From: Zobellia amurskyensis
GTDB taxonomy: Bacteria; Bacteroidota; Bacteroidia; Flavobacteriales; Flavobacteriaceae
NCBI RefSeq assembly: GCF_009725985.1
Contig: NZ_RCNR01000032.1
Coordinates: 1 to 52,072 of the forward strand
DNA: 52,072 nucleotides
Direction: 5' to 3'
Of this stretch, positions 16,829 through 26,326 are shown piece by piece. The notes under the pieces were generated by a model. It ran no database searches and was not told where the DNA came from. It worked only from the letters and a program-made list of their open reading frames with translations. The number at the start of each line of letters is the position of its first letter. Within the stretch, counting starts at the first letter, position 1. Both the position numbers and the translations under genes were made by a program.

Positions 16829-19800
16829 ATGAATTTCAAACACATTTTTAATTTCAAATCCCACACTTTCCGGATGGGGTTGTTCTTGGTCTTTTGTCTA
16901 AGTACAGCAGCTGCACAATCTCAAACCGTAAGTGGTACCGTATCAGCAGATGATACCCCTCTACCAGGAGTTAGCGTTGTAGTAAAAGGAACCAATAACG
17001 GAGCAGTTACTGATTTTGACGGTTTGTATACAATTTCCGCAGAACCTAATGCGGTTTTAGTATTCAGTTATATTGGTTTTAAGGCCAAAGAGGTGCCCGT
17101 TAGTGGTAAGAAAACGTTAAACATAATAATGCAAGAAGATGTCTCTGCATTAGATGAGGTTGTAGTTGTAGGATATGGGGCACAGAAAAAGAAAGAGCTA
17201 ACAGGTGCGGTAGCACAGGTAAAGTCAGAAGAATTGATGAAAACTTCAACTTCTGATATTGGTGCGGCATTACAAGGGCAAATTGCCGGGGTTAACGTAA
17301 CCGCAAGTTCGGGGGCTCCTGGTTCTGAGGCCAATGTTCAGATACGTGGTCTTACTTCCATTAGTGGTGCCAATAGACCTCTTTATGTGGTAGACGGTAT
17401 ACCTTTTGAGGGCGATCCTAAATTGAGTATTAATGAAATAGAAACTATAGATGTACTTAAAGATGCTGCATCAGCCGCTATTTATGGTACAAGAGGTGCT
17501 GCAGGTGTAATCTTAGTTACTACGAAGAAAGGTAAAGAAGGACAAATGAAAATTGCGGCAGATAGTTACTATGGGTTGCAACATATAACTTCCTCTACAC
17601 CTTTACTCAATGTTGAAGACAAGTTGTATGTTCAGTTTGTGCAGGGGGCTGCATTAAATGGAAGTAGCTATGGTAATACATGGACAACAATTGAGCAAAG
17701 CCCACATTTCCTTACGAACAATACAGATTTAACAGAGATTGTTCTAAATAATATGGCGCCTATTCAGAACCATAGCCTTACGTTATCAGGAGGTAAGGAT
17801 GGCCTTACCTATAACGTAACGGGTAACTATTTTGATCAAGAAGGAGTCATTATTAAATCTGGATACGATCGTTTTAATGTTAGGGCCAACACCCAGTTCG
17901 TTAAAGGTAAATGGAATATTACCACAGGATTGTCCTTTAGGGTGGAGAATAGAGAGCACGCACCATGGGGACTACTTAGAGATGCCATAAAATATACGGC
18001 TTATAGCCCAACTATAGATCCAAATCAAAGTGTTATAGAAAATGCAGGACCCGATGGAAATGGAGCTACCAATATTTCTAATTTAGGGTATAAGTTTTTG
18101 CAAGAAGATAATCAGGAGAACAATTATTTTGACGGTAATTTAAGTCTGACCTATAATTTCACGGACAACTTGAAGTTTACTTCTAGAATGGCAACAAGCT
18201 ATGATAATGGGACCAGAATCACAATCAATCCAAAATTTACAGCCTACAGGGATGATGGTTCAGAAGTAACTTCTCAACGGTCTAAAGTCCGAAACTTAAG
18301 TTCTCTTGCGAAAAAATTTACATGGGAGAATATATTGAATTATCAAAAAAGCTTTGGAAATCATAATATTAACTTCACTGGGGTATATTCTTCGGAAAAG
18401 TATAATTATTCAGAATTTTTTGCCGAAAAAAGTGATTTAGCATCCAACGATATTACGGTGTTAAATGGTGCTACTGCCGATCCAAATGTAGGCTCAGGTA
18501 ACAATCAGTGGACTCAAAATCGTGAAAGTACCTTAATAGGTATGTTGGCAAGACTTCAGTATAACTACAAAGGCAAGTATCTTTTAAGTGCCGCTGTAAG
18601 GAGAGACGGATCTTCTAGGTTTAAGGAAGAACCATGGGGGGTGTTTCCTTCTGTTTCTGCTGGTTGGAATGTTTCTGATGAAAAATTCTGGAACCCTTTA
18701 AAGAATACGGTCTCTTCGTTCAAATTAAGGGGTAGTAGAGGTACTACTGGTAACCAGGGTATTGCTGACTATAGTTACACGCCTACAATTACATTAGACA
18801 ATGATTATGTACTTGGTGCTGGAGACAATCAGAATTTATTATTAGGGGCTACCCAAACCGGATTTGCCAATCCAAAAGTACGCTGGGAAACTTCAGTTTC
18901 TTTGAATGCAGGTTTTGATATGGGCTTGTTTGATAACAAATTGACACTTTCCGGAGATATTTATGAAACCAAAAAGGAAGATATGTTATTCCCTGTATTA
19001 TTACCCCCAACTGCGGGTGGTGGCCAAAATGCAGAAGTGACACTAAATGTTGGTGATATGACCAACAAAGGGGTAGAATTTGCCATGAACTACCGTCACT
19101 CAGGTAAACTATCATGGAATGCGGGACTAACGTATACCCGAAACGATAATATTATTACCAAAATGAGTGGTAGTAACAAAATCATTTATTTTGATGACAG
19201 TAGTATTTCTGGCCATAGTAATGACCAAGATTTGGTTTCGGCTTTAGCAGAGGGCTACGAAGGTGGTGCATTCTTTCTAGTAGAGACGGATGGTACAATA
19301 AAAACAGAGGAAGAACTGGCAGCCTATCAAACAATTGTTCCCGATGCTAAAATGGGAGATTTAAAATATGTTGATTTTGATAATAATGGAACCATTGATA
19401 TTGATGACCGTCAATATATGGGTAGCGGTACTCCAGAATTTGAAATGGGCATTAACTTTTCCGCATATTATAAAGCACTAGACTTTTCTATGCAATGGTA
19501 TGGCGCTTTCGGATCCGAAATTTTAAATGGTAATAAAGCATTAGCCTACAAAGAAGGAAACCATCAAGATTTAGTATATCAGTGGACACCACAGAATGCT
19601 ACTTCTGATATACCAGTATATAGAAATGCAACTCATAACAACTACAGAGGTCAGACTGACTACTGGTTGGATGACGGCACCTTTGTAAGGCTTCGTAATA
19701 TTTCTTTGGGGTATACGGTACCTAGAGAGTACACAGAAAAATTAGGGGTTACAAAATTTAGAATTTACGTAGCGGCTCAAAATCCGCTTACCATAACCAA

Positions 19801-19915
19801 ATATGATGGGTATGACCCAGAGGTTGGTAACAACGGACTAAGTACACGAGGTATTGATCAAGGTACGTATCCCGTAAGCTCACAGATACGAACTGGACTT
19901 CAAATCGAATTTTAA
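16829..19915 (+). CDS. SusC-like TonB-dependent outer-membrane receptor
   Basis: 1028 residues with a signal peptide ending near 'AAAQSQ' (residue 32). A CarboxypepD_reg-like domain follows ('VSGTVSADDTPLPGVSVVVK', 'AVTDFDGLYTIS'), then the TonB box region ('ALDEVVVVGYGAQKKKELTG'), the plug ('PLYVVDGIPFEGDP', 'IDVLKDAASAAIYGTRGAAG') and a roughly 22-strand barrel ending 'SSQIRTGLQIEF', with the usual terminal aromatic Phe. It imports oligosaccharides in complex with the SusD lipoprotein. The stop overlaps the next start (TAATG). Downstream AgaB makes agaro-oligosaccharides the likely cargo. Confidence 0.95.
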   Translation: MNFKHIFNFKSHTFRMGLFLVFCLSTAAAQSQTVSGTVSADDTPLPGVSVVVKGTNNGAVTDFDGLYTISAEPNAVLVFSYIGFKAKEVPVSGKKTLNIIMQEDVSALDEVVVVGYGAQKKKELTGAVAQVKSEELMKTSTSDIGAALQGQIAGVNVTASSGAPGSEANVQIRGLTSISGANRPLYVVDGIPFEGDPKLSINEIETIDVLKDAASAAIYGTRGAAGVILVTTKKGKEGQMKIAADSYYGLQHITSSTPLLNVEDKLYVQFVQGAALNGSSYGNTWTTIEQSPHFLTNNTDLTEIVLNNMAPIQNHSLTLSGGKDGLTYNVTGNYFDQEGVIIKSGYDRFNVRANTQFVKGKWNITTGLSFRVENREHAPWGLLRDAIKYTAYSPTIDPNQSVIENAGPDGNGATNISNLGYKFLQEDNQENNYFDGNLSLTYNFTDNLKFTSRMATSYDNGTRITINPKFTAYRDDGSEVTSQRSKVRNLSSLAKKFTWENILNYQKSFGNHNINFTGVYSSEKYNYSEFFAEKSDLASNDITVLNGATADPNVGSGNNQWTQNRESTLIGMLARLQYNYKGKYLLSAAVRRDGSSRFKEEPWGVFPSVSAGWNVSDEKFWNPLKNTVSSFKLRGSRGTTGNQGIADYSYTPTITLDNDYVLGAGDNQNLLLGATQTGFANPKVRWETSVSLNAGFDMGLFDNKLTLSGDIYETKKEDMLFPVLLPPTAGGGQNAEVTLNVGDMTNKGVEFAMNYRHSGKLSWNAGLTYTRNDNIITKMSGSNKIIYFDDSSISGHSNDQDLVSALAEGYEGGAFFLVETDGTIKTEEELAAYQTIVPDAKMGDLKYVDFDNNGTIDIDDRQYMGSGTPEFEMGINFSAYYKALDFSMQWYGAFGSEILNGNKALAYKEGNHQDLVYQWTPQNATSDIPVYRNATHNNYRGQTDYWLDDGTFVRLRNISLGYTVPREYTEKLGVTKFRIYVAAQNPLTITKYDGYDPEVGNNGLSTRGIDQGTYPVSSQIRTGLQIEF

Positions 19916-21738
19916 TGAAAATTGAAATGAAGATGATAAATTCCGATAAAAAAAATGAAAAAATGATAGTTATGAAAACAACATTAACAAAACGGCTACT
20001 TTGCATACTGGTACCTATGTTAGCATTTTTGAGCTGTTCAGATGATTTTCTTGAGCAGACCAATCCCAATCAAATTTCTACGGAAACTTTTTGGAGAGAT
20101 AACAAGGATTTGGAACAAGGGCTAATCGCTACCTATAAAGGTTTTGCAAATGCTAATACCATAAATTTGGTAGGGGAACTTGCCAGAACTGATTTGGCTT
20201 GGTCCAGTGGTTATCAGCGACCAAATAACACAAACGAATATTATTTACAGGTTTTTAACGATGCATCGTCTGTACCTAATAACAAGTGGAGTACAAGTTA
20301 TACCACTATTTTTAGGGCCAATCAGGTGATTGAGGCTGCAGCCCAGTTAGAGGAAACATATACAACGGAAGAAGAGAAAGAGGAAGGCTTGACCATACTG
20401 GCTCAAGCAAGATTTTTAAGAGGTTATATGTATTTTAACCTGTACAATGCTTTTAATGGAGGAGCGGTACCAATTTATGATTTTGTTCCAATAGAAGAAA
20501 GTGAATTCTACCAATCAGTGTCACCAGCTGAGGATGTAAAGAAGTTTTACCTGGATGATTTACAATTTGCATCTGAAAACTTACCTCTTTCTTGGGAAGG
20601 TCAGGATAAAGGTCGAGTAACGGCGGGCGCTGCAGTTGCTTTAATTGGGCAATCCTACCTTTATGAAGGAGATTTTGAAACTGCATCTACTCATTTTGAA
20701 AGTGTCATGAATAATTTTGGTTATGAGTTGACTCCGAACATTGGAAGCAATTTCACTACCATGGATGAGTTTAATGAAGAATCAATTCTAGAAGTAGGTT
20801 ATTCCTTGGATTATAAAAATGAGCTGAACGCTTATGATGGTAGGGATGTTGCTAATACTTTATATGTAAGACAGTTCACTGGAGGAGATGGAACTTGGCG
20901 AGGGGCGGTTCCTGCAAACTGGCTTATATTGAAATATAGAAGTGATCCTTTAGATTTCTCGGATGCTAGAAATAAAATTATAGATGAAGAAGGGAATGAA
21001 AGTTTTAGAAAATTTAGTTTGCGCACATCTTGGTCGGTTGCCCTTGTAGATGATACGGATATGGGTTATTATTTAAGGGAGGTAACAGGTCAAGGATCGA
21101 TTTTTAATGTTAAAATGACCGCGTTTTGGCGTAAACACACTAATTGGGATATTACCAGATCTGAAGAGGAACTTTCCCCAGGTAAAGTAAGATCAGGTGT
21201 AAATGAGCGCTTGATTCGTTTAGCCGAGATTTATCTTCAATATGCAGAATGTCAAATTGAACTAGGTAACGTAGATGTAGCCTTAGAATATATAAATAAA
21301 GTAAGACGAAGATCGGGAGTACAATTATTAGGGCTTGCCGGTACGGGTGAATTTCCGGCCAATGATCATGATAATGTGGCGTACGACGCACAAAGTTTGA
21401 TGGAACATTTGCGGTATACTGAATTACCTCTGGAACTTTCGGCAGAAGGTGACGCAAATAGAAATATTGATCTTAGACGATGGGAGGTAAAGGCAGAACG
21501 ATTTAATGAATTGGCTCAGAGACGCTATACAGCTGATCATTATACTTTAATTGATGAAAAGGGAACAGAAGTTACAAGATGGGGCTCTATCATAAAAGAA
21601 CTGCCAGCTGGCGATCCGGATATTGACGAAAACTGGAACGAGTTTCAGGAAGCAGCGGCTAATTACAATCCGTCTTTGCATGCCTACTGGCCTTTGCCGA
21701 ATTCAGAAATTATATCTAACCCACAATTGAATGATTAA
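19915..21738 (+). CDS. SusD-like surface glycan-binding lipoprotein
   Basis: 607 residues from the ATG that overlaps the SusC stop. The lipoprotein signal begins only at residue 20 (MKTTLTKRLLCILVPMLAFLSCSDD, ATG at 19972), so 19972 is an attractive alternative start; the overlap favours 19915. The TPR-rich SusD fold is clear: 'SCSDDFLEQTNPNQISTETF', 'LAQARFLRGYMYFNLYNAFN', 'RLIRLAEIYLQYAECQIELG', 'YINKVRRRSG', and the C-terminal 'YWPLPNSEIISNPQLND'. It caps the SusC barrel and captures glycan at the cell surface. It belongs to the operon 16829-24581. Confidence 0.93.
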   Translation: MKIEMKMINSDKKNEKMIVMKTTLTKRLLCILVPMLAFLSCSDDFLEQTNPNQISTETFWRDNKDLEQGLIATYKGFANANTINLVGELARTDLAWSSGYQRPNNTNEYYLQVFNDASSVPNNKWSTSYTTIFRANQVIEAAAQLEETYTTEEEKEEGLTILAQARFLRGYMYFNLYNAFNGGAVPIYDFVPIEESEFYQSVSPAEDVKKFYLDDLQFASENLPLSWEGQDKGRVTAGAAVALIGQSYLYEGDFETASTHFESVMNNFGYELTPNIGSNFTTMDEFNEESILEVGYSLDYKNELNAYDGRDVANTLYVRQFTGGDGTWRGAVPANWLILKYRSDPLDFSDARNKIIDEEGNESFRKFSLRTSWSVALVDDTDMGYYLREVTGQGSIFNVKMTAFWRKHTNWDITRSEEELSPGKVRSGVNERLIRLAEIYLQYAECQIELGNVDVALEYINKVRRRSGVQLLGLAGTGEFPANDHDNVAYDAQSLMEHLRYTELPLELSAEGDANRNIDLRRWEVKAERFNELAQRRYTADHYTLIDEKGTEVTRWGSIIKELPAGDPDIDENWNEFQEAAANYNPSLHAYWPLPNSEIISNPQLND

Positions 21739-21805
21739 AAATTGTAGACAACTATGATTAGATCATTTAAAATGCGAAAAAAACAAGAAATTAAAATATC
21801 ATAAA

Positions 21806-23419
21806 ATGAAAAACGCAATTAGAATATTAGCCGTTTTGGCCATGCTCTTCGTAGGGTGTGAAGATGATGATTACGAAGCGCCATTCCCTTTTTCGGATAT
21901 AGGGTTTTATACAAGTGAAGGTACAGCAAACGATCTTTTGATTAATCTGGATCAATACTTGTCTTTTACAGATCTTTCTCAAGGTGCGGTGTCCCATTCA
22001 TGGAGAATTGAAAAAACAGATGTTTTTCTTGAAGGTCCTATAGATAGGACGGACTCTATTACAGAACAATTTATCATTGAACCAAGAGTAACCACGTCTT
22101 TTGATAAAACTGTGCACGTTCTTTTTCAGACCCCTGGAATGAAAAAAGTAAGACTCTACAATACCTTTAATGAAATGGTAACTTTTAAAGGTAACCGTGC
22201 TGATGTAGATTACGAAATGGCGGCTGTTAAGCAAGGAGATGTCTATGTGATTGATACAACTTTCATGGTTAAGGTATATCCAAAATTGGTTCCTATAATT
22301 AAAGTTAGAAATGGAGAAACAACTGTAAATCATGAAGCAAACGATACCATTTATATAGAAGCGGGAAATACAATGGAGTTTACGGACTTGTCTACAATAG
22401 GTGAGCCTACAGGTCGTAATTGGTCCATTAGGAAAGCTTTGAAACCGGGTGAAGAGGTAGCAGAAAATCCTGTAGTAAACAGTAGTGGAGATTCTATTGC
22501 CAATATTGCTTTTAATCAATTAGGAAGCTTTAGAGCTAGCATGAACCTTTCCCGATCAGGACAGAATATTCCTGGAGCTTCAGTCGCTTACCCAATAAAT
22601 GCACCAATTAAAGTAATCCCTTCTTCTAAGCCGTTTGAACTTACAGGCGAAATTAGAGAGCTCGAGGATGAAACTATACAAGTACCCTATAATGGAGAAT
22701 TTGCTCCTTTTGGTGGCCAAGAAGAGTTCTTTACCGTAATGGTCAATGGTGAGGCCTTTGATGTTGCTTCTGTGGAGGTTAATGCAGATAATGCTACAAA
22801 GTTGGATATTAAATTGGCAGCTCCAATCTATCGTCCGGATGTTATCACGGTTTCTTATGCAGGCGGAAGTATAGAGTCATCCGATACAAGGGAAGCACTC
22901 CCATTCACGGATGAGCCGGTAATTATGAGTAGAGTTAATCTAATACCAGCTGATATTGCAGGTTTGGAAACAGGGGCAGATAGTTGGGTGCCATACTGGA
23001 GTAATGCAGGTTCAGTTTCGTATTCTACGGAGCAAGCCGCTGAAGGTGAGTATAGCCTAAAATTACAAATTGCAGCAGGTCAAGCTAATGCAGAGGCTAG
23101 TGCTCCATTCGCAAATCCTATTATTTTTGAAGAAGGTGTAACTTATATCGTTTCCTATGATATGTACATTGCGCCTGATGCTGTTGGAGGGGACGGGACT
23201 TCAAGCACTGGCCTTTTCTTATTGCAAAATTGGGGTTTTCAGTTTTGGAACAATTTTGCACACCCATTAGGGGAGTGGAAAACACATACGGTTGAGTATC
23301 AGAGCACGACACCATTATCTCAGTTCTATCTAAGAATTTTGCCTAATGCGGAGAAGACTACAGACATGACTGTCTATTACGATAACTTCACAATTATAGA
23401 AAAAGAAGAACGACCATAA
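21806..23419 (+). CDS. Surface glycan-binding lipoprotein with PKD-like repeats and C-terminal carbohydrate-binding-like domain
   Basis: 537 residues. The SpII signal is 'ILAVLAMLFVGCEDDDYEAP'. Two PKD-like beta domains follow, each with the order 'FTDLSQ...SHSWRIE' (about 50-160) and 'FTDLSTIGEPTGRNWSI' (about 165-270). Then comes an SwmB/IPT-like segment near 275-375. A jelly-roll of the CBM4/9 type closes the protein at about 385-530 ('WVPYWSNAGSVSYSTEQAAE', 'GVTYIVSYDMYI', 'FYLRILPNAEKTTDMTVYYD'). It has no catalytic motif. By position after SusD it is the SusE/SGBP of this locus, tethering agar-type glycan. Domain limits are approximate. Confidence 0.82.
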   Translation: MKNAIRILAVLAMLFVGCEDDDYEAPFPFSDIGFYTSEGTANDLLINLDQYLSFTDLSQGAVSHSWRIEKTDVFLEGPIDRTDSITEQFIIEPRVTTSFDKTVHVLFQTPGMKKVRLYNTFNEMVTFKGNRADVDYEMAAVKQGDVYVIDTTFMVKVYPKLVPIIKVRNGETTVNHEANDTIYIEAGNTMEFTDLSTIGEPTGRNWSIRKALKPGEEVAENPVVNSSGDSIANIAFNQLGSFRASMNLSRSGQNIPGASVAYPINAPIKVIPSSKPFELTGEIRELEDETIQVPYNGEFAPFGGQEEFFTVMVNGEAFDVASVEVNADNATKLDIKLAAPIYRPDVITVSYAGGSIESSDTREALPFTDEPVIMSRVNLIPADIAGLETGADSWVPYWSNAGSVSYSTEQAAEGEYSLKLQIAAGQANAEASAPFANPIIFEEGVTYIVSYDMYIAPDAVGGDGTSSTGLFLLQNWGFQFWNNFAHPLGEWKTHTVEYQSTTPLSQFYLRILPNAEKTTDMTVYYDNFTIIEKEERP

Positions 23420-23446
23420 TCCCCACAAAGTTGTTTGTTTGAGTTT

Positions 23447-23475
23447 AAGGGAGAATTGAAAGATTCTCCCTTTTT
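23447..23475 (+). terminator. Hairpin with T run between the SGBP gene and agaB
   Basis: AAGGGAGAAT (23447-23456) pairs perfectly with ATTCTCCCTT (23463-23472), followed by T to 23475. It has full terminator form but lies inside what looks like one locus, 54 bases ahead of the agaB start codon chosen here. Confidence 0.8.
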
Positions 23476-23528
23476 AATTCGTGCGTGTACTATTTTCCAA
23501 AAGCACAATAAAAAATAATTATCAAAGC

Positions 23529-24581
23529 ATGTGTATAAACCGACTTGTACTAGTCTTTTGCTGCATCTTATTAGGAAGTTGTGGCGCCGGATCAAAATTT
23601 GACAATTCACCAGAATTACCCAGTGAACAAAATCAGGTAGAGGAAGCAGAAAATGAACCAGAGCCTATTGAAGAAGTATCCAAAGAAGTTAATTGGAAAG
23701 AAATTCCCGTACCGGCAGATGCTGGGCCAGATATGACTTGGGAGTTTCAAGAAATATCAGATGATTTTGAATATCAGGCACCTGGTGATAATAAAGGAAA
23801 TCAATTTTCTGAAAAGTGGGACGACTTCTATCACAATGGATGGTCAGGGCCGGGTCTCACGGAGTGGAGAAGGGAACATTCTTATGTAGCAAATGGTGAA
23901 CTACAAATGTGGGCCACTAGAAAACCAGGTTCTAATAAGATTAACATGGGTTGTGTTACCTCAAAAACAAGAGTGGTGTACCCTGTTTATATAGAGGCAA
24001 GAGCAAAGGTTATGAATTCTACTTTGGCTTCGGACGTATGGCTTTTAAGTGCAGATGATACCCAAGAAATAGATATTCTTGAGGCATATGGAGCAGACTA
24101 TTCAGAAAGTGCCCAAAAAGAGCAATCCTACTTTTCAAAAAAGGTACATATTAGTCACCATGTATTCATTAGGGAACCGTTTCAGGACTATCAACCCAAA
24201 GATGCAGGGACTTGGTTCGAGGATGGCACGGTATGGAACCAAGACTTTCATACGTACGGCGTGTATTGGAAAAACCCATGGTATTTAGAATATTATATAG
24301 ACGGAGTATTAGTGCGCACCGTTTCTGGAAAGGACATCATAGACCCCAAACACTTCACGAATACAACAGCCCCTGGAAATACAGAAGTAGATACGCGTAC
24401 GGGCCTTAGTAAAGAGATGGATATCATTATCAATACGGAAGATCAAACTTGGCGATCTACACCGGCCTCAGGTTTACAATCTCAAACGGTTACCCCAACT
24501 GATAAAGAATTGGAGAATATAGACAATAATACGTTTAGGGTAGATTGGATCCGCATCTACAAACCTGTATCAACAAAATAA
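23529..24581 (+). CDS. agaB: GH16 beta-agarase B, lipoprotein
   Basis: 350 residues from ATG 23529. A GTG at 23481 is also open, but the lipoprotein signal (MCINRLVLVFCCILLGSCG) starts exactly at 23529. A Glu-rich linker follows, then the GH16 jelly-roll. Catalytic residues sit in 'EIDILEAYG' (nucleophile E180, D182, acid/base E185, counted from this start). 'KWDDFYHNGWSGPGLTEWRR', 'MWATRKPGS', 'SDVWLLSADDTQ' and 'VHISHHVFIREPFQDYQPKD' match, from memory, Zobellia galactanivorans AgaB, an endo-beta-1,4-agarase. It cleaves agarose chains at the cell surface into neoagaro-oligosaccharides. It ends the locus at a terminator, but the hairpin in front of it may uncouple its expression from susCD. 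Confidence 0.95.
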   Translation: MCINRLVLVFCCILLGSCGAGSKFDNSPELPSEQNQVEEAENEPEPIEEVSKEVNWKEIPVPADAGPDMTWEFQEISDDFEYQAPGDNKGNQFSEKWDDFYHNGWSGPGLTEWRREHSYVANGELQMWATRKPGSNKINMGCVTSKTRVVYPVYIEARAKVMNSTLASDVWLLSADDTQEIDILEAYGADYSESAQKEQSYFSKKVHISHHVFIREPFQDYQPKDAGTWFEDGTVWNQDFHTYGVYWKNPWYLEYYIDGVLVRTVSGKDIIDPKHFTNTTAPGNTEVDTRTGLSKEMDIIINTEDQTWRSTPASGLQSQTVTPTDKELENIDNNTFRVDWIRIYKPVSTK

Positions 24582-24627
24582 ACGGATTCTCTTTTGTCTT
24601 GTTTAAACGTATTAGAGTACTTAAACT

Positions 24628-24668
24628 AAACCATAGGTAGTTCCCCCAATTCTAACCTATGGTTTTTT
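24628..24668 (+). terminator. Terminator of the agar-type locus
   Basis: AAACCATAGGT (24628-24638) pairs perfectly with ACCTATGGTTT (24655-24665), with six T starting at 24663. Confidence 0.9.
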
Positions 24669-24805
24669 ATGTTCTGCCTCTAGGGAAAAGAGAAATTTCC
24701 TAATTCTCTGTTCCATATAAATTAATCTTTAAAAGGTTGACCTAGCCGTGATTTTTAGTTAATTTCAGGGTGTGATTAGCGTCTCTCTTTAACAATGATA
24801 TCAAT

Positions 24806-25699
24806 ATGGAATATATAGATTACTACAAAGTATTAGGCGTAACTAAAAGTGCTACTGAAAAAGACATAAAGAAGGCATATAGAAAAATGGCACGGAAGTA
24901 TCATCCTGACGTGAATCCCAATGATGCTGCGGCCGAGAAGAAATTTAAGGAAGTCAATGAGGCCAATGAGGTTTTAGGTAATACTGAAAAACGAAAAAAA
25001 TACGATCAGTACGGAAAAGACTGGATGCACGCCGAACAGTTTGAGAAAGCAAAAGCGCAACAGGGTTCACGCGGAGGTGGACAGCAGTACGGCCAAGATT
25101 TTGGAGGTGGCGATTTTTCTGATTTCTTTGAATCTATGTTTGGTGGCGGTGGCGGCTTTTCGCAAAGAGGAGGTCAACAAGCCAGGTTTAGAGGGCAAGA
25201 CCTTAATGCTCAGCTACGTTTAAACCTGTACGATGCCTTTAAAACACAGAAACAGACACTTACCGTTAATGGCAAGAATATAAGGCTTACCATACCTGCC
25301 GGAATTGAAAACGGCCAAACTATTAAGATTCCCGGCCATGGAGGTCCAGGCCGTAATGGAGGCCCCAAAGGAGACCTGTATTTAAAGTTCATAATAGATA
25401 ATAACACACCTTTTAAAAGAGACGGAAATAATCTATATAAGGATGTTGACGTTGATTTATACACTGCGATTTTAGGAGGTGAAATTACCGTTGATACATT
25501 TGACGGGAAAGCAAAACTTAAAATTAAACCGGAAACACAAAGTGGTACTAAGGTGAAGCTAAAAGGTAAAGGGTTTCCTATTTATAAAAAGGAAGGCCAG
25601 TTCGGAGACCTTTATATCACCTATAACATTAAAACTCCCACCAATCTATCCGATAAAGAGAAAGAACTATTCACACAATTAGCATCCCTTAAAAACTAA
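24806..25699 (+). CDS. cbpA: CbpA-type DnaJ co-chaperone
   Basis: 297 residues: a J domain at 1-70 with the essential HPD ('KYHPDVNPND', D35 region), a Gly/Phe-rich linker over about 85-130 ('GGGDFSDFFESMFGGGGGFS'), and two C-terminal substrate-binding beta domains ('LRLTIPAGIENGQTIKIPGH', 'ETQSGTKVKLKGKGFP'). The CxxCxGxG zinc fingers of classical DnaJ are absent, making it a type II J protein. It stimulates DnaK ATPase. The CbpM-like gene starts five bases after its stop, which strengthens the CbpA assignment. Confidence 0.92.
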   Translation: MEYIDYYKVLGVTKSATEKDIKKAYRKMARKYHPDVNPNDAAAEKKFKEVNEANEVLGNTEKRKKYDQYGKDWMHAEQFEKAKAQQGSRGGGQQYGQDFGGGDFSDFFESMFGGGGGFSQRGGQQARFRGQDLNAQLRLNLYDAFKTQKQTLTVNGKNIRLTIPAGIENGQTIKIPGHGGPGRNGGPKGDLYLKFIIDNNTPFKRDGNNLYKDVDVDLYTAILGGEITVDTFDGKAKLKIKPETQSGTKVKLKGKGFPIYKKEGQFGDLYITYNIKTPTNLSDKEKELFTQLASLKN

Positions 25700-25703
25700 G
25701 ATT

Positions 25704-25994
25704 ATGCAACAACAAGAATATGTGTCGGTAACCGAATTTTGTAATGGCCATAGTATTTCCACAACGGTTATAACTCAATTGAAAGAATATGGCCTTGTTA
25801 GCATTGTTGAACGGAGCAACAGTTTGTTCATACCTTTGGAAGAACTTCCAAAGACCGAGAAAATACTCAGACTGCATACAGACCTAGATATAAACCTTGA
25901 AGGTGTTGAGGTTATTACCCGTCTGCTAGAACGCATAGAAAATGCAAATGAGGAGCTGATAAGGCTCAAAAATAAACTGAGTTTGTATGAGTAG
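25704..25994 (+). CDS. cbpM: CbpM-like chaperone modulator
   Basis: 96 residues: a MerR-like small helix-turn-helix fold ('YVSVTEFCNGHSISTTVITQ', 'YGLVSIVERSNSLFIPLEEL') followed by a helix and a terminal coiled coil ('LLERIENANEELIRLKNKLS'). This is the architecture of CbpM, which binds the J domain of CbpA and inhibits it. Pairing and spacing with the preceding gene support this. The residue-level match is modest. Confidence 0.85.
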   Translation: MQQQEYVSVTEFCNGHSISTTVITQLKEYGLVSIVERSNSLFIPLEELPKTEKILRLHTDLDINLEGVEVITRLLERIENANEELIRLKNKLSLYE

Positions 25995-26326
25995 GTTTTA
26001 GTTTAACTTTTTATGTTTTAAACTTTTTAAAACAGACCAATTTATCAATTTTGAAAAGAGACTTTACTTCTCAATAGTTAAGGGAAAAAGAGGAAAACGT
26101 ATACTTCAAGTTTTCGATTCCACTACTATTTTCCTATTTATTTTTTAGAAATTATTCATAATTAGAAAATAAATAGGCTTTAAAAACATAACAATTTCTA
26201 TACAAAAGACTTTTGTTCTACAATTTAAGCCCATAATAGCAAAGAATTCAAAAGATATATGACACTTTTGAAAAGTAGAGTAAATTTACATCTCTAATCA
26301 AGCACCAACATTAATAGAGTATACAA
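25995..26326. promoter_or_regulatory. A+T-rich gap before the sulfatase gene
   Basis: 332 bases without a gene. It contains one large inverted repeat (26133-26177). I see no convincing promoter element for the sulfatase. Confidence 0.5.
26133..26177. repeat. Long A+T-rich hairpin
   Basis: CCTATTTATTTT (26133-26144) and AAAATAAATAGG (26166-26177) are perfect 12-bp arms. A few more pairs, including wobbles, are possible inside. No T run follows, so this is not a standard terminator. Confidence 0.6.

Noticed and set aside
21998-22519. 173-codon minus-strand frame inside the SGBP gene
   Set aside because: Antisense shadow; the plus-strand frame has a clear lipoprotein signal and domains.
23481-23528. 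GTG start giving agaB 16 extra residues
   Set aside because: The extra residues precede a complete lipoprotein signal that begins at ATG 23529.
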